Assembly: GCA_026397675.1 (NCBI GenBank)
Contig: JAPLUH010000219.1
Location: forward strand, 1-22,362
Length of the DNA: 22,362 nucleotides
Direction: 5' to 3'
Origin: Verrucomicrobiota bacterium
GTDB lineage: Bacteria > Verrucomicrobiota > Verrucomicrobiia > Limisphaerales > UBA9464
Shown here: one piece after another, positions 15,822 to 22,362 of the stretch
Numbering within the stretch: position 1 is the stretch's first letter
How the letters are laid out: each line of letters opens with the position of its first letter
The notes under the pieces: generated by a model
Told to the model about the DNA's origin: nothing
The model's input: the letters and a program-made list of their open reading frames with translations, nothing else
Database searches by the model: none
Made by a program: the position numbers and the translations under genes

Positions 15822-16988
15822 TCAGCGTTTGTCGCCCTCGTTGGCAGCCTTATCGCGGGCCTCGGCCTTCGCCCGAATTTCCGCTGAGGCGCGCTTCAAT
15901 CGCTGCGGCCAAGAGAACTTCGGCGCCTGGACCGGATCATACCTCTCTAAGTGGCCGGTGAGACGCGTGGCGGGCTTGCTGTACTTCAATTCGGTGTCAC
16001 CGAAGACCTCGCGACACAGTGCCGCAAGCCCCGGGTCATACTCGATCAACTGGGAACGCAAATGGACATGGTTATGGTCGTGGTCGTTGACGCGGTTGTT
16101 GTCGAACCACGATTGCACGCCCTCCGCGAAATACTCGTGAGGGTTGACGCTCGCGTACTTACCCTTCCACAAGCCGTCCTTCATCGCGGCGGCGTAGGTG
16201 GACTTCAATCGCGAGTCGAAGGTCCGATCCACATTCAGCAGGCCGCGCAAATGGATGTTGTGCGCGAACTCATGGATGAGAATGCACTCTTTCTCATACG
16301 GGTCGCCGGGAAATCCGAGCACGTTCTCCTCGGCCACCGTACACAAGGGATCGGTTTCGCTGCCGCCGAGTCCGCGGGCGCGCGCGTCCCAGAAATCTTT
16401 TGCCGGCAAACTCGGGAAATCGCGCAGCCTCCCTTCGGCCATCCGGACGAATTCTGGCAGGTCGGTGGTGAATTCATTATGGGCCATGATACACATGCGC
16501 GCGCCACTTTGGATCATCGCAGCCCGCACGTCCGGTCGCTTCGCCAGCATCATGTCCACGAGAAATGCGGCCTCTTGGAGCGCGTGAGGGTCTACTTTAG
16601 AGGATGCGACGATGGGAAACCCCTTCGCACTGACGCGTTGGGTGTAAAAGGCCGGGATGCCGTCTCGGCCATTGGGATCAAAACGGAATCCCTGGACCGG
16701 CACCTGGCTCGCGACCACGGCGGTGGTCTTATCGGCACGGCTGACGATTTCAAAGCGATGCCCGATGGATGTGTCGATGACCGTGTCGTGTCCCGGTTCA
16801 ACGGATCCGCTGGGCACGCGTTCGGAATCATTCTTCAACCAGAACAGGTCGATGGTTCCGCTGCTGCCGTTAATAATTTGCAGCTTCGGGCGAGGGGGCT
16901 GAGCCACCTCCGCCGATGCGTTGCTCACTGTCATCGACGCGGCCGTCAGAGCCAACCACGCGGTGAGGAAAATATTCCGGAATCTCAT
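15822..16988 (-). CDS. Secreted HExxH zinc peptidase with VHL-beta-like domain
   Basis: The 388-residue product has a signal peptide (MRFRNIFLTAWLALTAASMT and on, cleavage after ASA at about residue 26). Residues 35-82 (LQIINGSS..IDLFWL, VEPGHDTVIDTSIGHRFEIV) match the pattern of the VHL beta domain: NxS...V.L.WL, xLxPG, T..GHxF. A peptidase region follows with HEFAH at 239-243 (H239, E240, H243) and downstream HEYFAEGVQSWFDNN (284-298), where E285 or E289 is the likely third zinc ligand of a gluzincin. I expect periplasmic or secreted proteolysis. The family label is tentative. ATG 16988 is preferred because it begins a proper signal peptide, although the open frame reaches 17060 and an ATG there is possible. 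The tail is Lys/Glu/Ala-rich. Substrate unknown. Confidence 0.75.
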   Translation of the reverse strand: MRFRNIFLTAWLALTAASMTVSNASAEVAQPPRPKLQIINGSSGTIDLFWLKNDSERVPSGSVEPGHDTVIDTSIGHRFEIVSRADKTTAVVASQVPVQGFRFDPNGRDGIPAFYTQRVSAKGFPIVASSKVDPHALQEAAFLVDMMLAKRPDVRAAMIQSGARMCIMAHNEFTTDLPEFVRMAEGRLRDFPSLPAKDFWDARARGLGGSETDPLCTVAEENVLGFPGDPYEKECILIHEFAHNIHLRGLLNVDRTFDSRLKSTYAAAMKDGLWKGKYASVNPHEYFAEGVQSWFDNNRVNDHDHNHVHLRSQLIEYDPGLAALCREVFGDTELKYSKPATRLTGHLERYDPVQAPKFSWPQRLKRASAEIRAKAEARDKAANEGDKR

Positions 16989-17060
16989 GGATGCGGATGC
17001 GCTCTTAATGCCCGACCTTGGATTGAGTAAACACCCGGTGAGGAGAGCTATTTTCTTCAT

Positions 17061-17318
17061 TTTACTCTTGGTTGGCGGTTTTAACTCTCCCTAGGAGGAG
17101 AAAAACCACCTGTTGGGCAAAGTTCTAGGCCTCTCCGCCGCCGCGGGTATTCTTTTTGTGGGCGAACATCAGCCCAACCGCAGACGTGGGTCGTTCCAGT
17201 ATGGAATTGCTAATTAAAATTCCAAATACTCAAACGCTTATTGCTGCCCCATTGCTCCGTGTGCAACCTCCGATTGCTTCAAATTGCTTCATTTCGGTCA
17301 CCTTCCCCAAGGATATCT
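17061..17318. other. Divergent intergenic region upstream of the SPFH gene
   Basis: This region should hold the promoters of the peptidase (−) and SPFH (+) genes and is more AT-rich towards its right end. TGGAATT (17202-17208) and AATTCCA (17218-17224) form a perfect 7-bp inverted repeat with a 9-nt centre, a plausible operator. A perfect Shine-Dalgarno AGGAGG (17093-17098) precedes a 34-codon frame that begins at TTG 17113 and stops at 17215-17217; it starts LGKVLGLSAAAGILFVG. Spacing (14 nt) is long, so this small frame is uncertain. I could not pair -35 and -10 boxes with confidence. Confidence 0.4.
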
Positions 17319-19685
17319 ATGTTTGAACTTATCAAATTCATCGCTGAAAACCTCGGCTATTTTCTGTGGGGCTTTCCCCTGCTGGTTCTCCTTTATAACT
17401 CCTTCACGATCGCTGGCGGCAACAAGATCATCACTTTGGAGCGGCGCTGGTTCGGTCGGCAAATGCCCGACGGTCGCACGGTGGCTCTGAGCCACGAAGT
17501 CGGTGTGCAGGCCCGCGTCCTCGGCCCCGGCTTTCATTTTCTGCTCCCGTTTATTTTCCGCACCACCAAGCACCACTTTTTGGTGATCCCGTCCAATCAG
17601 GTCGGCGTGGTCCGCGCCATCACCGGCGCGCCGATTCCCTCCGGAAATTACATGGCCAAGAGCATCGAGTGCGACCTGTTCCAGGACGGCGAGGCCTTCC
17701 TGCGCAACGGCGGTGAAAAAGGTCCTCAACTAGCCATCCTTCCCGAGGGTGAATATAAAATTAACCCCGCCCTCTTCGAGGTGACGGTCGTCGACGCCAT
17801 CATGATCGACGACAACGAAGTCGGCTACGTCGAAGCCATCGCCGGCAACCCCGTCACCCGCCCCGGTGGCAATTTCGGCTCGCCGGTGGCCTGCGACAAC
17901 TTTCAGGATGCCAAGGACTTTATCAATAACGGTGGCCAAAAGGGCCCGCAGATTGCCTTCTTAGCCCCCGGTTTTTATCGCATCAATACGATTCTTTTTC
18001 GCGTTGAGAAACGTCCGATGACCGAGATCAAGGGTGGTCAAATTGGTCTGGTCGAGGCCACGGACGGCGCACGCATCCCCGAAGGCCGCCTGCTCGCACT
18101 CAAGGTCAACGGCCACAACAGCTTCAATGATGGCGAGGCCTTCATTCGCAATGGCGGTGAAAAGGGCCGCCAGCTTGAGGTGCTGATGCCCGGTCGCTAC
18201 CGAATCAACCCGGCGTTCTTCAGGGTAATCAGCGTGGTCGATTGGACGAACATCGAGGCGGACCAAGTCGGCATCGTCACCATCTTGGAGGGCAAACCGA
18301 TTGTCGATTCCTCGAAGATCGCCGCCGAGGAGCTGCCGCTCGGCACCCATAACAACTTCCAAGATCCGGCCGCTTTCCTTGCCGCCGGGGGCCAGAAGGG
18401 CCTGCAAATCCCGGTGCTGCGCGCCGGCAACTACGCCATTAATCCCTGGTTCGCCTCCGTCGAAAAAGCCCCGATGATCCGCGTCGACATCGGCTTTTGC
18501 GGCGTCGTCACGAGCTACGTCGGCCCGGACGGCGCCGACCTGACCGACGAGGCGGTGAACGCCAAAATCGTCGCCAACGGCAATAAGGGCATTTGGGCCG
18601 ACCCGCTCCAGCCCGGTAAGCACCCGGTCAATACCAAGATCCTCAAGGTGGATATCGTTCCTACCACCCAAATCCTGCTCAATTGGGCCGACAACCGTTC
18701 CAGCGCCCACGAGCTCGATTCCAACCTTAAGACGATCACGTTGCGCACCGCCGACGCCTTTAACGTTAACATGGACGTGAGCGTGATCATCCACATTCCG
18801 ATGAAAAACGCCCCCAAGGTTATCGCCAACCTGGGCTCGGTGAAAAACATGATTTCCCAGGTGCTTGAGCCCGCCATTAGCTCGCACTTCCGCAACTCCG
18901 CCCAGTACATCAAGGCCCTCGACCTCTACACCGAGCGCAAGCAACTCCAGGAAAAGGCCAAGATGCACATCGATAACGTGCTGCGCGTTCACCATATCGA
19001 CTCCAAGGATACCCTGATCGCTGACGTGGTGCTGCCACCGGAGCTAACCAAGACGGTGACCGACCGGCAAATTGCCGAGCAGGAGAAAAAAACCTACGCC
19101 ACCCAGAAAGAGGCGCAGGACGAGCGCCGCGCCCTCGAAAACGCCACCGCTCAGGCCGCCATGCAGCCCAAGGTGGTGGAGTCCGAGCGCAACGTGGAGA
19201 TTCAGAAAAACGTGGCCGAGAGTAAGGTGAAGGAGGCCGAGGGATCCAAGGCCGCGGCGATTCTTCAGGCCACCGGTGAAGCCGAGGCGATCAAGCTTCG
19301 CGCCAACGCTCAGGCGGAAGCCACCAAGGTGACCGCCATCGCCGAATCTGAAGCAACCGCCAAGATCGGTAACGCCGAGGCCGAGGTCATTCTCTCCAAG
19401 GGTAAGTCTACGGCGGAGGCCTACCGCCTGGAAGTCCAAGCGATGGGCCAGGACGTGTTCGGCCAGATCCGAGTGGTGGAGAAGATCGCCACTGGCACGC
19501 TCAAGCTAATTCCCGACAACCTGATCATCGGTGGGGGCGGCGGTGGGGCGGGCGCGGGCGGCGACGCCGGCGGGTTGATGAACGGATTCTTGGGCATCAG
19601 CCTGATCGAGAAGTTAACCGGCCGGAGTTTTACGGTGAAGGACGCCGAAAAACCGGCCGAGCTGCCGCCGATCAAAAAAGTCTAG
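17319..19685 (+). CDS. SPFH/flotillin-like protein with five N-terminal repeats
   Basis: The 788-residue product starts with an N-terminal membrane segment (about 11-27, GYFLWGFPLLVLLYN). Five repeats of about 75 residues follow, with QVGVV-type starts at 94, 167, 241, 316 and 393, each with an F-x-D-x-x-x-F-x-x-N/A-GG-x-KG-x-Q core and a pGxYrINP ending (last copy diverged). An SPFH/band-7 domain lies at about 446-580 (QILLNWADN to TLIADVVLPPELTKTVTDR). A long Ala/Glu/Lys-rich coiled coil follows at about 580-715, then a Gly-rich linker (737-752). Flotillin-type proteins build membrane-associated oligomers and organise domains. ATG 17319 has a good AAGGA seven bases upstream, and I prefer it to the longer frame from 17241. 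The repeats are an unusual addition to flotillins. Function is inferred from family only. Confidence 0.88.
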   Translation: MFELIKFIAENLGYFLWGFPLLVLLYNSFTIAGGNKIITLERRWFGRQMPDGRTVALSHEVGVQARVLGPGFHFLLPFIFRTTKHHFLVIPSNQVGVVRAITGAPIPSGNYMAKSIECDLFQDGEAFLRNGGEKGPQLAILPEGEYKINPALFEVTVVDAIMIDDNEVGYVEAIAGNPVTRPGGNFGSPVACDNFQDAKDFINNGGQKGPQIAFLAPGFYRINTILFRVEKRPMTEIKGGQIGLVEATDGARIPEGRLLALKVNGHNSFNDGEAFIRNGGEKGRQLEVLMPGRYRINPAFFRVISVVDWTNIEADQVGIVTILEGKPIVDSSKIAAEELPLGTHNNFQDPAAFLAAGGQKGLQIPVLRAGNYAINPWFASVEKAPMIRVDIGFCGVVTSYVGPDGADLTDEAVNAKIVANGNKGIWADPLQPGKHPVNTKILKVDIVPTTQILLNWADNRSSAHELDSNLKTITLRTADAFNVNMDVSVIIHIPMKNAPKVIANLGSVKNMISQVLEPAISSHFRNSAQYIKALDLYTERKQLQEKAKMHIDNVLRVHHIDSKDTLIADVVLPPELTKTVTDRQIAEQEKKTYATQKEAQDERRALENATAQAAMQPKVVESERNVEIQKNVAESKVKEAEGSKAAAILQATGEAEAIKLRANAQAEATKVTAIAESEATAKIGNAEAEVILSKGKSTAEAYRLEVQAMGQDVFGQIRVVEKIATGTLKLIPDNLIIGGGGGGAGAGGDAGGLMNGFLGISLIEKLTGRSFTVKDAEKPAELPPIKKV

Positions 19686-19705
19686 TTTTAGTCGCCCCAA
19701 TCGGT

Positions 19706-19740
19706 CGATGGCGGGAGATGCACACCATCCCCCGCCATCG
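19706..19740. terminator. Strong hairpin between convergent genes (bidirectional terminator candidate)
   Basis: CGATGGCGGG (19706-19715) pairs with CCCGCCATCG (19731-19740). Inside, after one A/C mismatch, GATG (19717-19720) pairs with CATC (19726-19729) around a 5-nt loop. The total is 14 pairs. It lies 21 bp past the SPFH stop and 50 bp from the DUF429 stop, between convergent genes. No long T-run follows on either strand, so efficiency is uncertain. Confidence 0.65.
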
Positions 19741-19789
19741 TCGTCCCAAATTCCACTCGGCCGAGCCCGCCGGTGCTCTCAATTCCAAA

Positions 19790-20488
19790 TCACTGTGGCA
19801 GCACCAGAAATCCGCTGTGTGCGTCGCCAATGATCTGGGTTTGCTGACCTTGGTGCCGCCAATGGTGATAAGCGATCAGGGCGCAGAACAAGGCATCGAG
19901 CCGATCCTCCGCTTCCTTGGAATAGGCGGCTCCGAGCAGTTCTTCGCCCACGATTCCGGGAAGCAATTCGGGGAACCGGCACTGGAGACAGCTGCTCAAG
20001 AGCGACTGATAGCGGCGAAACTCCCGCCGGCGTTCGGCCACCGTACCACGCTTGTATTTGAGAATTCGCGGCAGCCCAAACCAACGGATCATGGCCGGAT
20101 GGGGATAGACTTCCATGGCCAGTCGTGAGGCCGCCAAATCCCAGCCCAGCGAATAACCTTCCGACTCCAGCGCCCTGGCAATGCGCAGAGGCCGGGCGCA
20201 AAGACGGGCATTGGAGGGGTGACACCCGGCGTGCTCTCGCCCGAAGAGTCGATGGGTTAAACGATCCACGGGCCGGGATCCACTCCGATTGGGGCAGACG
20301 AGCGGAGCATCTACGGCCATGACGCAGGGATGCTGTCCCACCCGTTCACGCAACCATCCCGACAGGGAGTCGTCCCCAAGGGTCCAACGCGACTCCAACA
20401 CCGAGGCCCTTTGCCCATCGGCCTCAATTAAACAGATTCCATCCCGGTTGCGTTCGCCCCAGGCTAAATCGATCCCCACCATCAACAT
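19790..20488 (-). CDS. DUF429 family protein (predicted RNase H-like nuclease)
   Basis: The 232-residue product from ATG 20488 begins MLMVGIDLAWGERNRDGICL, the DUF429 signature with a first acidic residue (D7). AVDAPL, with a second Asp, follows around residue 58-63, and RPVDRLTHRLFGREHAGCHPSN and YPHPAM-type segments come later. The family is annotated as RNase H-like by structure prediction; activity is not proven. Other ATG choices are 20482 and the frame start at 20524; 20488 begins immediately before the conserved Gly-Ile-Asp. It is convergent with the SPFH gene and divergent from the S41 protease gene, with a 130-bp gap to the latter. The role in this organism is unknown. Confidence 0.78.
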   Translation of the reverse strand: MLMVGIDLAWGERNRDGICLIEADGQRASVLESRWTLGDDSLSGWLRERVGQHPCVMAVDAPLVCPNRSGSRPVDRLTHRLFGREHAGCHPSNARLCARPLRIARALESEGYSLGWDLAASRLAMEVYPHPAMIRWFGLPRILKYKRGTVAERRREFRRYQSLLSSCLQCRFPELLPGIVGEELLGAAYSKEAEDRLDALFCALIAYHHWRHQGQQTQIIGDAHSGFLVLPQ

Positions 20489-20618
20489 ACCCACACAACC
20501 TCGCAGCCGATCTTGCGAGTGCAAGCAACGGCCCTGTGAACAAAACCAACAGGCCCCTTCCCTTTTTAGAGGACGAATCTAGGTTGGAGGTACGCAGCAA
20601 CGCATCGGAGTCGCCGAG

Positions 20619-21995
20619 ATGAACAAACGTCTGATCTATCCCCTCTTCATCGCCGCCCTCGTGGCCTATGTCGGCCTCGGTGCTAAGCTCTTCCAGCTCA
20701 GCGCGGCGGACGAACGGGATGACCCCTATCAGCAACTCGAACTCTTCACCCGAGTTCTGGAGCGGGTCCGCAAAGATTACGTCGATGGCGAAACCTTGAC
20801 CTACAAGGACCTCATTCACGGCGCGATGAAAGGGATGCTTTCCACCCTCGATCCGCACAGCGAATTCATGACGTTGTCTAAGTTCAACGAACTAAAGGAA
20901 GACACCGAGGGGATCTACGGCGGAGTGGGTTTGCAGGTCCACGTTAAAGAGGGGGTGCTCACCGTGATCGCCCCCATGGAGGACACCCCGGCGTTCGAGG
21001 CGGGTATTCTCCCTGGAGACCAGATCCTAAAAATCAACGGCAAGCCCACTGACCGGCTCGTCATGGGCGATGCCGTCAAAATCCTGCGGGGCGAACCCAA
21101 GTCGAAGGTCACCCTGTTAATTATCCGCCCCTCGCTCTCGGAACCCAAAGAGATCTCACTGACCCGCGAGGACATCCGTGTCTACACGGTGAAAGATCAG
21201 AACAACCACCGAGAATTCCCAGTGAGCGCCGACCACTTGGGGTATGTACGCATCACCCAGTTCGCCGAAAAGACCGACGAAGAATTGGAGACAGCACTCG
21301 TAGCCATGGAAAAGCAGGGCCTCGAAGGCCTCGTTATGGACCTTCGTGGCAACCCGGGCGGGCTGCTCGATCAAGCCGTGGCCGTCTCAGAAAAATTTCT
21401 ACCCAAGGGCAAACCGATTGTCTCAACCGAAGGACGCAATCGCGCGGCGGATCAGCAGCGTAAGGCTTCAGGCAAGGGCAAGGTCCGTTCATATCCTCTA
21501 GTCCTGCTCATCAATGGCGGCAGCGCCAGCGCCTCCGAAATCGTGGCCGGCTGCCTTCAGGACCTCGAGCGGGCCGTGGTCATCGGCGAGCAATCCTTCG
21601 GCAAGGGGTCTGTGCAGAACATCCTGCCCCTCAACGATGGTTCCGCCCTGCGTCTCACCACCGCCAAATATTACACCCCGAGCCACAAGGTGATCCATGA
21701 GCGGGGTATTTCGCCCAACATCGTCGTCCCCATTACCGACGAAGACGAAGCGGCCATCCAACTCCGGCGTATGCCCGGTGGCACCAATAGCCTCGAGGAC
21801 ACCCTACGTCTCTACCCCGTCGCCCAGCAGGCCCGCCTGCGTGATCTAGTTTTAGCCGACAACGATCCCCAACTCGAGCGAGCCATCGACTTGCTCAAGG
21901 GGGTGCGACTCTTAGCCAAACGTCCGGGTGCCAAGTCCCCGAGAGCCGAGGCGACCGCACCGAATTCCAAGCCTGCCGCACCCGCCGCCCCTTAA
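20619..21995 (+). CDS. ctpA: S41 C-terminal processing protease (CtpA-like)
   Basis: The 458-residue product starts with an N-terminal membrane anchor or signal (KRLIYPLFIAALVAYVGLGAK). An N-terminal helical region with YVDGETLTYKDLIHGAMKGM and DPHSEFM (78-84) follows, then a PDZ domain at about 95-175 (GIYGGVGLQ; AFEAGILPGDQILKINGKP). The S41 catalytic domain contains DLRGNPGGLLDQAV at 241-254, GGSASASE at 300-307 with the catalytic Ser304, and GEQSFGKGSVQ at 323-333 with Lys329; the 25-residue spacing equals that of E. coli Prc and plant D1P. It cleaves C-terminal peptides from exported proteins. The tail is Pro/Ala-rich. ATG 20619 is supported by GGAG nine bases upstream. tsaD follows on the same strand. 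Confidence 0.93.
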   Translation: MNKRLIYPLFIAALVAYVGLGAKLFQLSAADERDDPYQQLELFTRVLERVRKDYVDGETLTYKDLIHGAMKGMLSTLDPHSEFMTLSKFNELKEDTEGIYGGVGLQVHVKEGVLTVIAPMEDTPAFEAGILPGDQILKINGKPTDRLVMGDAVKILRGEPKSKVTLLIIRPSLSEPKEISLTREDIRVYTVKDQNNHREFPVSADHLGYVRITQFAEKTDEELETALVAMEKQGLEGLVMDLRGNPGGLLDQAVAVSEKFLPKGKPIVSTEGRNRAADQQRKASGKGKVRSYPLVLLINGGSASASEIVAGCLQDLERAVVIGEQSFGKGSVQNILPLNDGSALRLTTAKYYTPSHKVIHERGISPNIVVPITDEDEAAIQLRRMPGGTNSLEDTLRLYPVAQQARLRDLVLADNDPQLERAIDLLKGVRLLAKRPGAKSPRAEATAPNSKPAAPAAP

Positions 21996-22006
21996 TCCGG
22001 AATTTG

Positions 22007-22022
22007 CATCCCCGTGGGGATG
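22007..22022. other. Palindromic hairpin between ctpA and tsaD
   Basis: CATCCCC and GGGGATG flank GT, giving a perfect 7-bp palindrome. The outer CCGG at 21997-22000 and CCGG at 22024-22027 may extend it. It is 12 bp past the ctpA stop and 24 bp before the tsaD ATG, so it could be a processing stem or weak terminator; no T-run follows. Confidence 0.4.
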
Positions 22023-22046
22023 GCCGGAATGATTGTCTTCTAAAAA

Positions 22047-22362
22047 ATGGTTCTCGCCATCGAATCGTCCTGTGACGAAACCAGTGCTGCCGTGGTCCAG
22101 AACGGACGGCTGCTGTCCAACATCGTGGCCTCCCAGGTCCTCCTCCACTCCGAATACGGTGGGGTGGTTCCAGAACTGGCCACCCGGGAACACCTCCGCA
22201 ACCTTATCCCGGTCGTCCGTAAGGCCTTGGAAACGGCGGGGATTTCCATGGCCGACCTCACCGCCGTGGCCGCCACCCGAGGTCCTGGACTGCCCGCGGC
22301 CCTAATGGCCGGATGGACGGCCGCCCAGTCATTGGCCACAGCACGCGGGTTGCCAGTGATCG
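22047..22362 (+). CDS. tsaD: tRNA N6-threonylcarbamoyladenosine transferase TsaD, 5' part
   Basis: The first 105 codons read MVLAIESSCDETSAAVVQNG, then HSEYGGVVPELATREHLRNL and ATRGPGLPAALMAGW, which are hallmark segments of TsaD/Kae1/Qri7. TsaD transfers the threonylcarbamoyl group from threonylcarbamoyl-AMP to A37 of ANN-reading tRNAs, working with TsaB and TsaE. The usual length is about 340 residues, so two thirds, including the metal-binding HxxxH motif, lie beyond the window. The ATG at 22047 is the only start that gives the conserved N-terminus. No good Shine-Dalgarno is present; a mini-frame ATG ATT GTC TTC TAA (22030-22044) ends 2 bp before it and could couple translation, but this is untested. 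Confidence 0.95.
   Translation, partial: MVLAIESSCDETSAAVVQNGRLLSNIVASQVLLHSEYGGVVPELATREHLRNLIPVVRKALETAGISMADLTAVAATRGPGLPAALMAGWTAAQSLATARGLPVI

Noticed and set aside
15951..17030. A 359-codon plus-strand frame opposite the zinc-peptidase gene
   Set aside because: The opposite strand has a signal peptide, HExxH and a VHL-like region; this is its shadow.
17961..18995. A 344-codon minus-strand frame opposite the SPFH gene
   Set aside because: The SPFH gene has clear domains and a good Shine-Dalgarno. The antisense translation is Val/Gly/Asp-rich without motifs.

Overview
The window reads as a stretch of chromosome from a free-living, GC-rich Gram-negative bacterium of the Planctomycetes–Verrucomicrobia–Chlamydiae group, most likely a Verrucomicrobiota (Pedosphaera/Limisphaerales-like). 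This is inferred from the gene mix: a ThuA-like secreted protein, a secreted TIM-barrel-type glycosidase, a VHL-like domain joined to a zinc peptidase, a SKI2-like helicase and a GT4/O-antigen-polymerase operon. It also fits that most starts lack a clear Shine-Dalgarno, with only the SPFH and S41-protease genes having obvious ones. No phylogenetic marker was compared, so the phylum is an inference.

Layout. 1–1151 (+): an orphan VapB-type antitoxin followed by a toxin reading frame that stops after 15 codons, a 146-bp element with 28-bp inverted termini, and a small conserved-looking hypothetical protein. 1262–7510 (−): a probable four-gene operon, in transcription order methyltransferase, O-antigen ligase/polymerase-like membrane protein, GT4 glycosyltransferase and SKI2-like helicase. 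The first three suggest surface polysaccharide synthesis; the helicase is an unexpected last member. 7637–9730 (+): a DUF255/YyaL-type thioredoxin-domain protein. 9839–9914 (−): tRNA-Phe(GAA) with encoded CCA. 10000–10866 (−): a secreted ThuA-like protein. 11299–14358 (+): an acetamidase/formamidase, a DUF3891 protein and a secreted glycoside-hydrolase-like protein, closely spaced. 14374–15672 (−): a NUDIX hydrolase and a DUF218 (YdcF/SanA-like) membrane protein. 15822–16988 (−): a secreted protein with a VHL-beta-like region and an HExxH peptidase motif. 17319–19685 (+): a large SPFH/flotillin-like protein with five N-terminal repeats. 19790–20488 (−): a DUF429 protein. 20619–22362 (+): an S41 C-terminal processing protease and the 5' end of tsaD, cut by the window edge.

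Most of the region is ordinary chromosomal accessory and housekeeping content. The most unusual items are the SPFH protein, whose order (repeats of about 75 residues, SPFH domain, long Ala/Glu-rich coiled coil) recalls the major vault protein; the VHL-like/zinc-peptidase fusion; the nonsense-truncated VapC next to an intact VapB; and the inverted-repeat element. No CRISPR array, complete insertion sequence, prophage or rRNA is visible.
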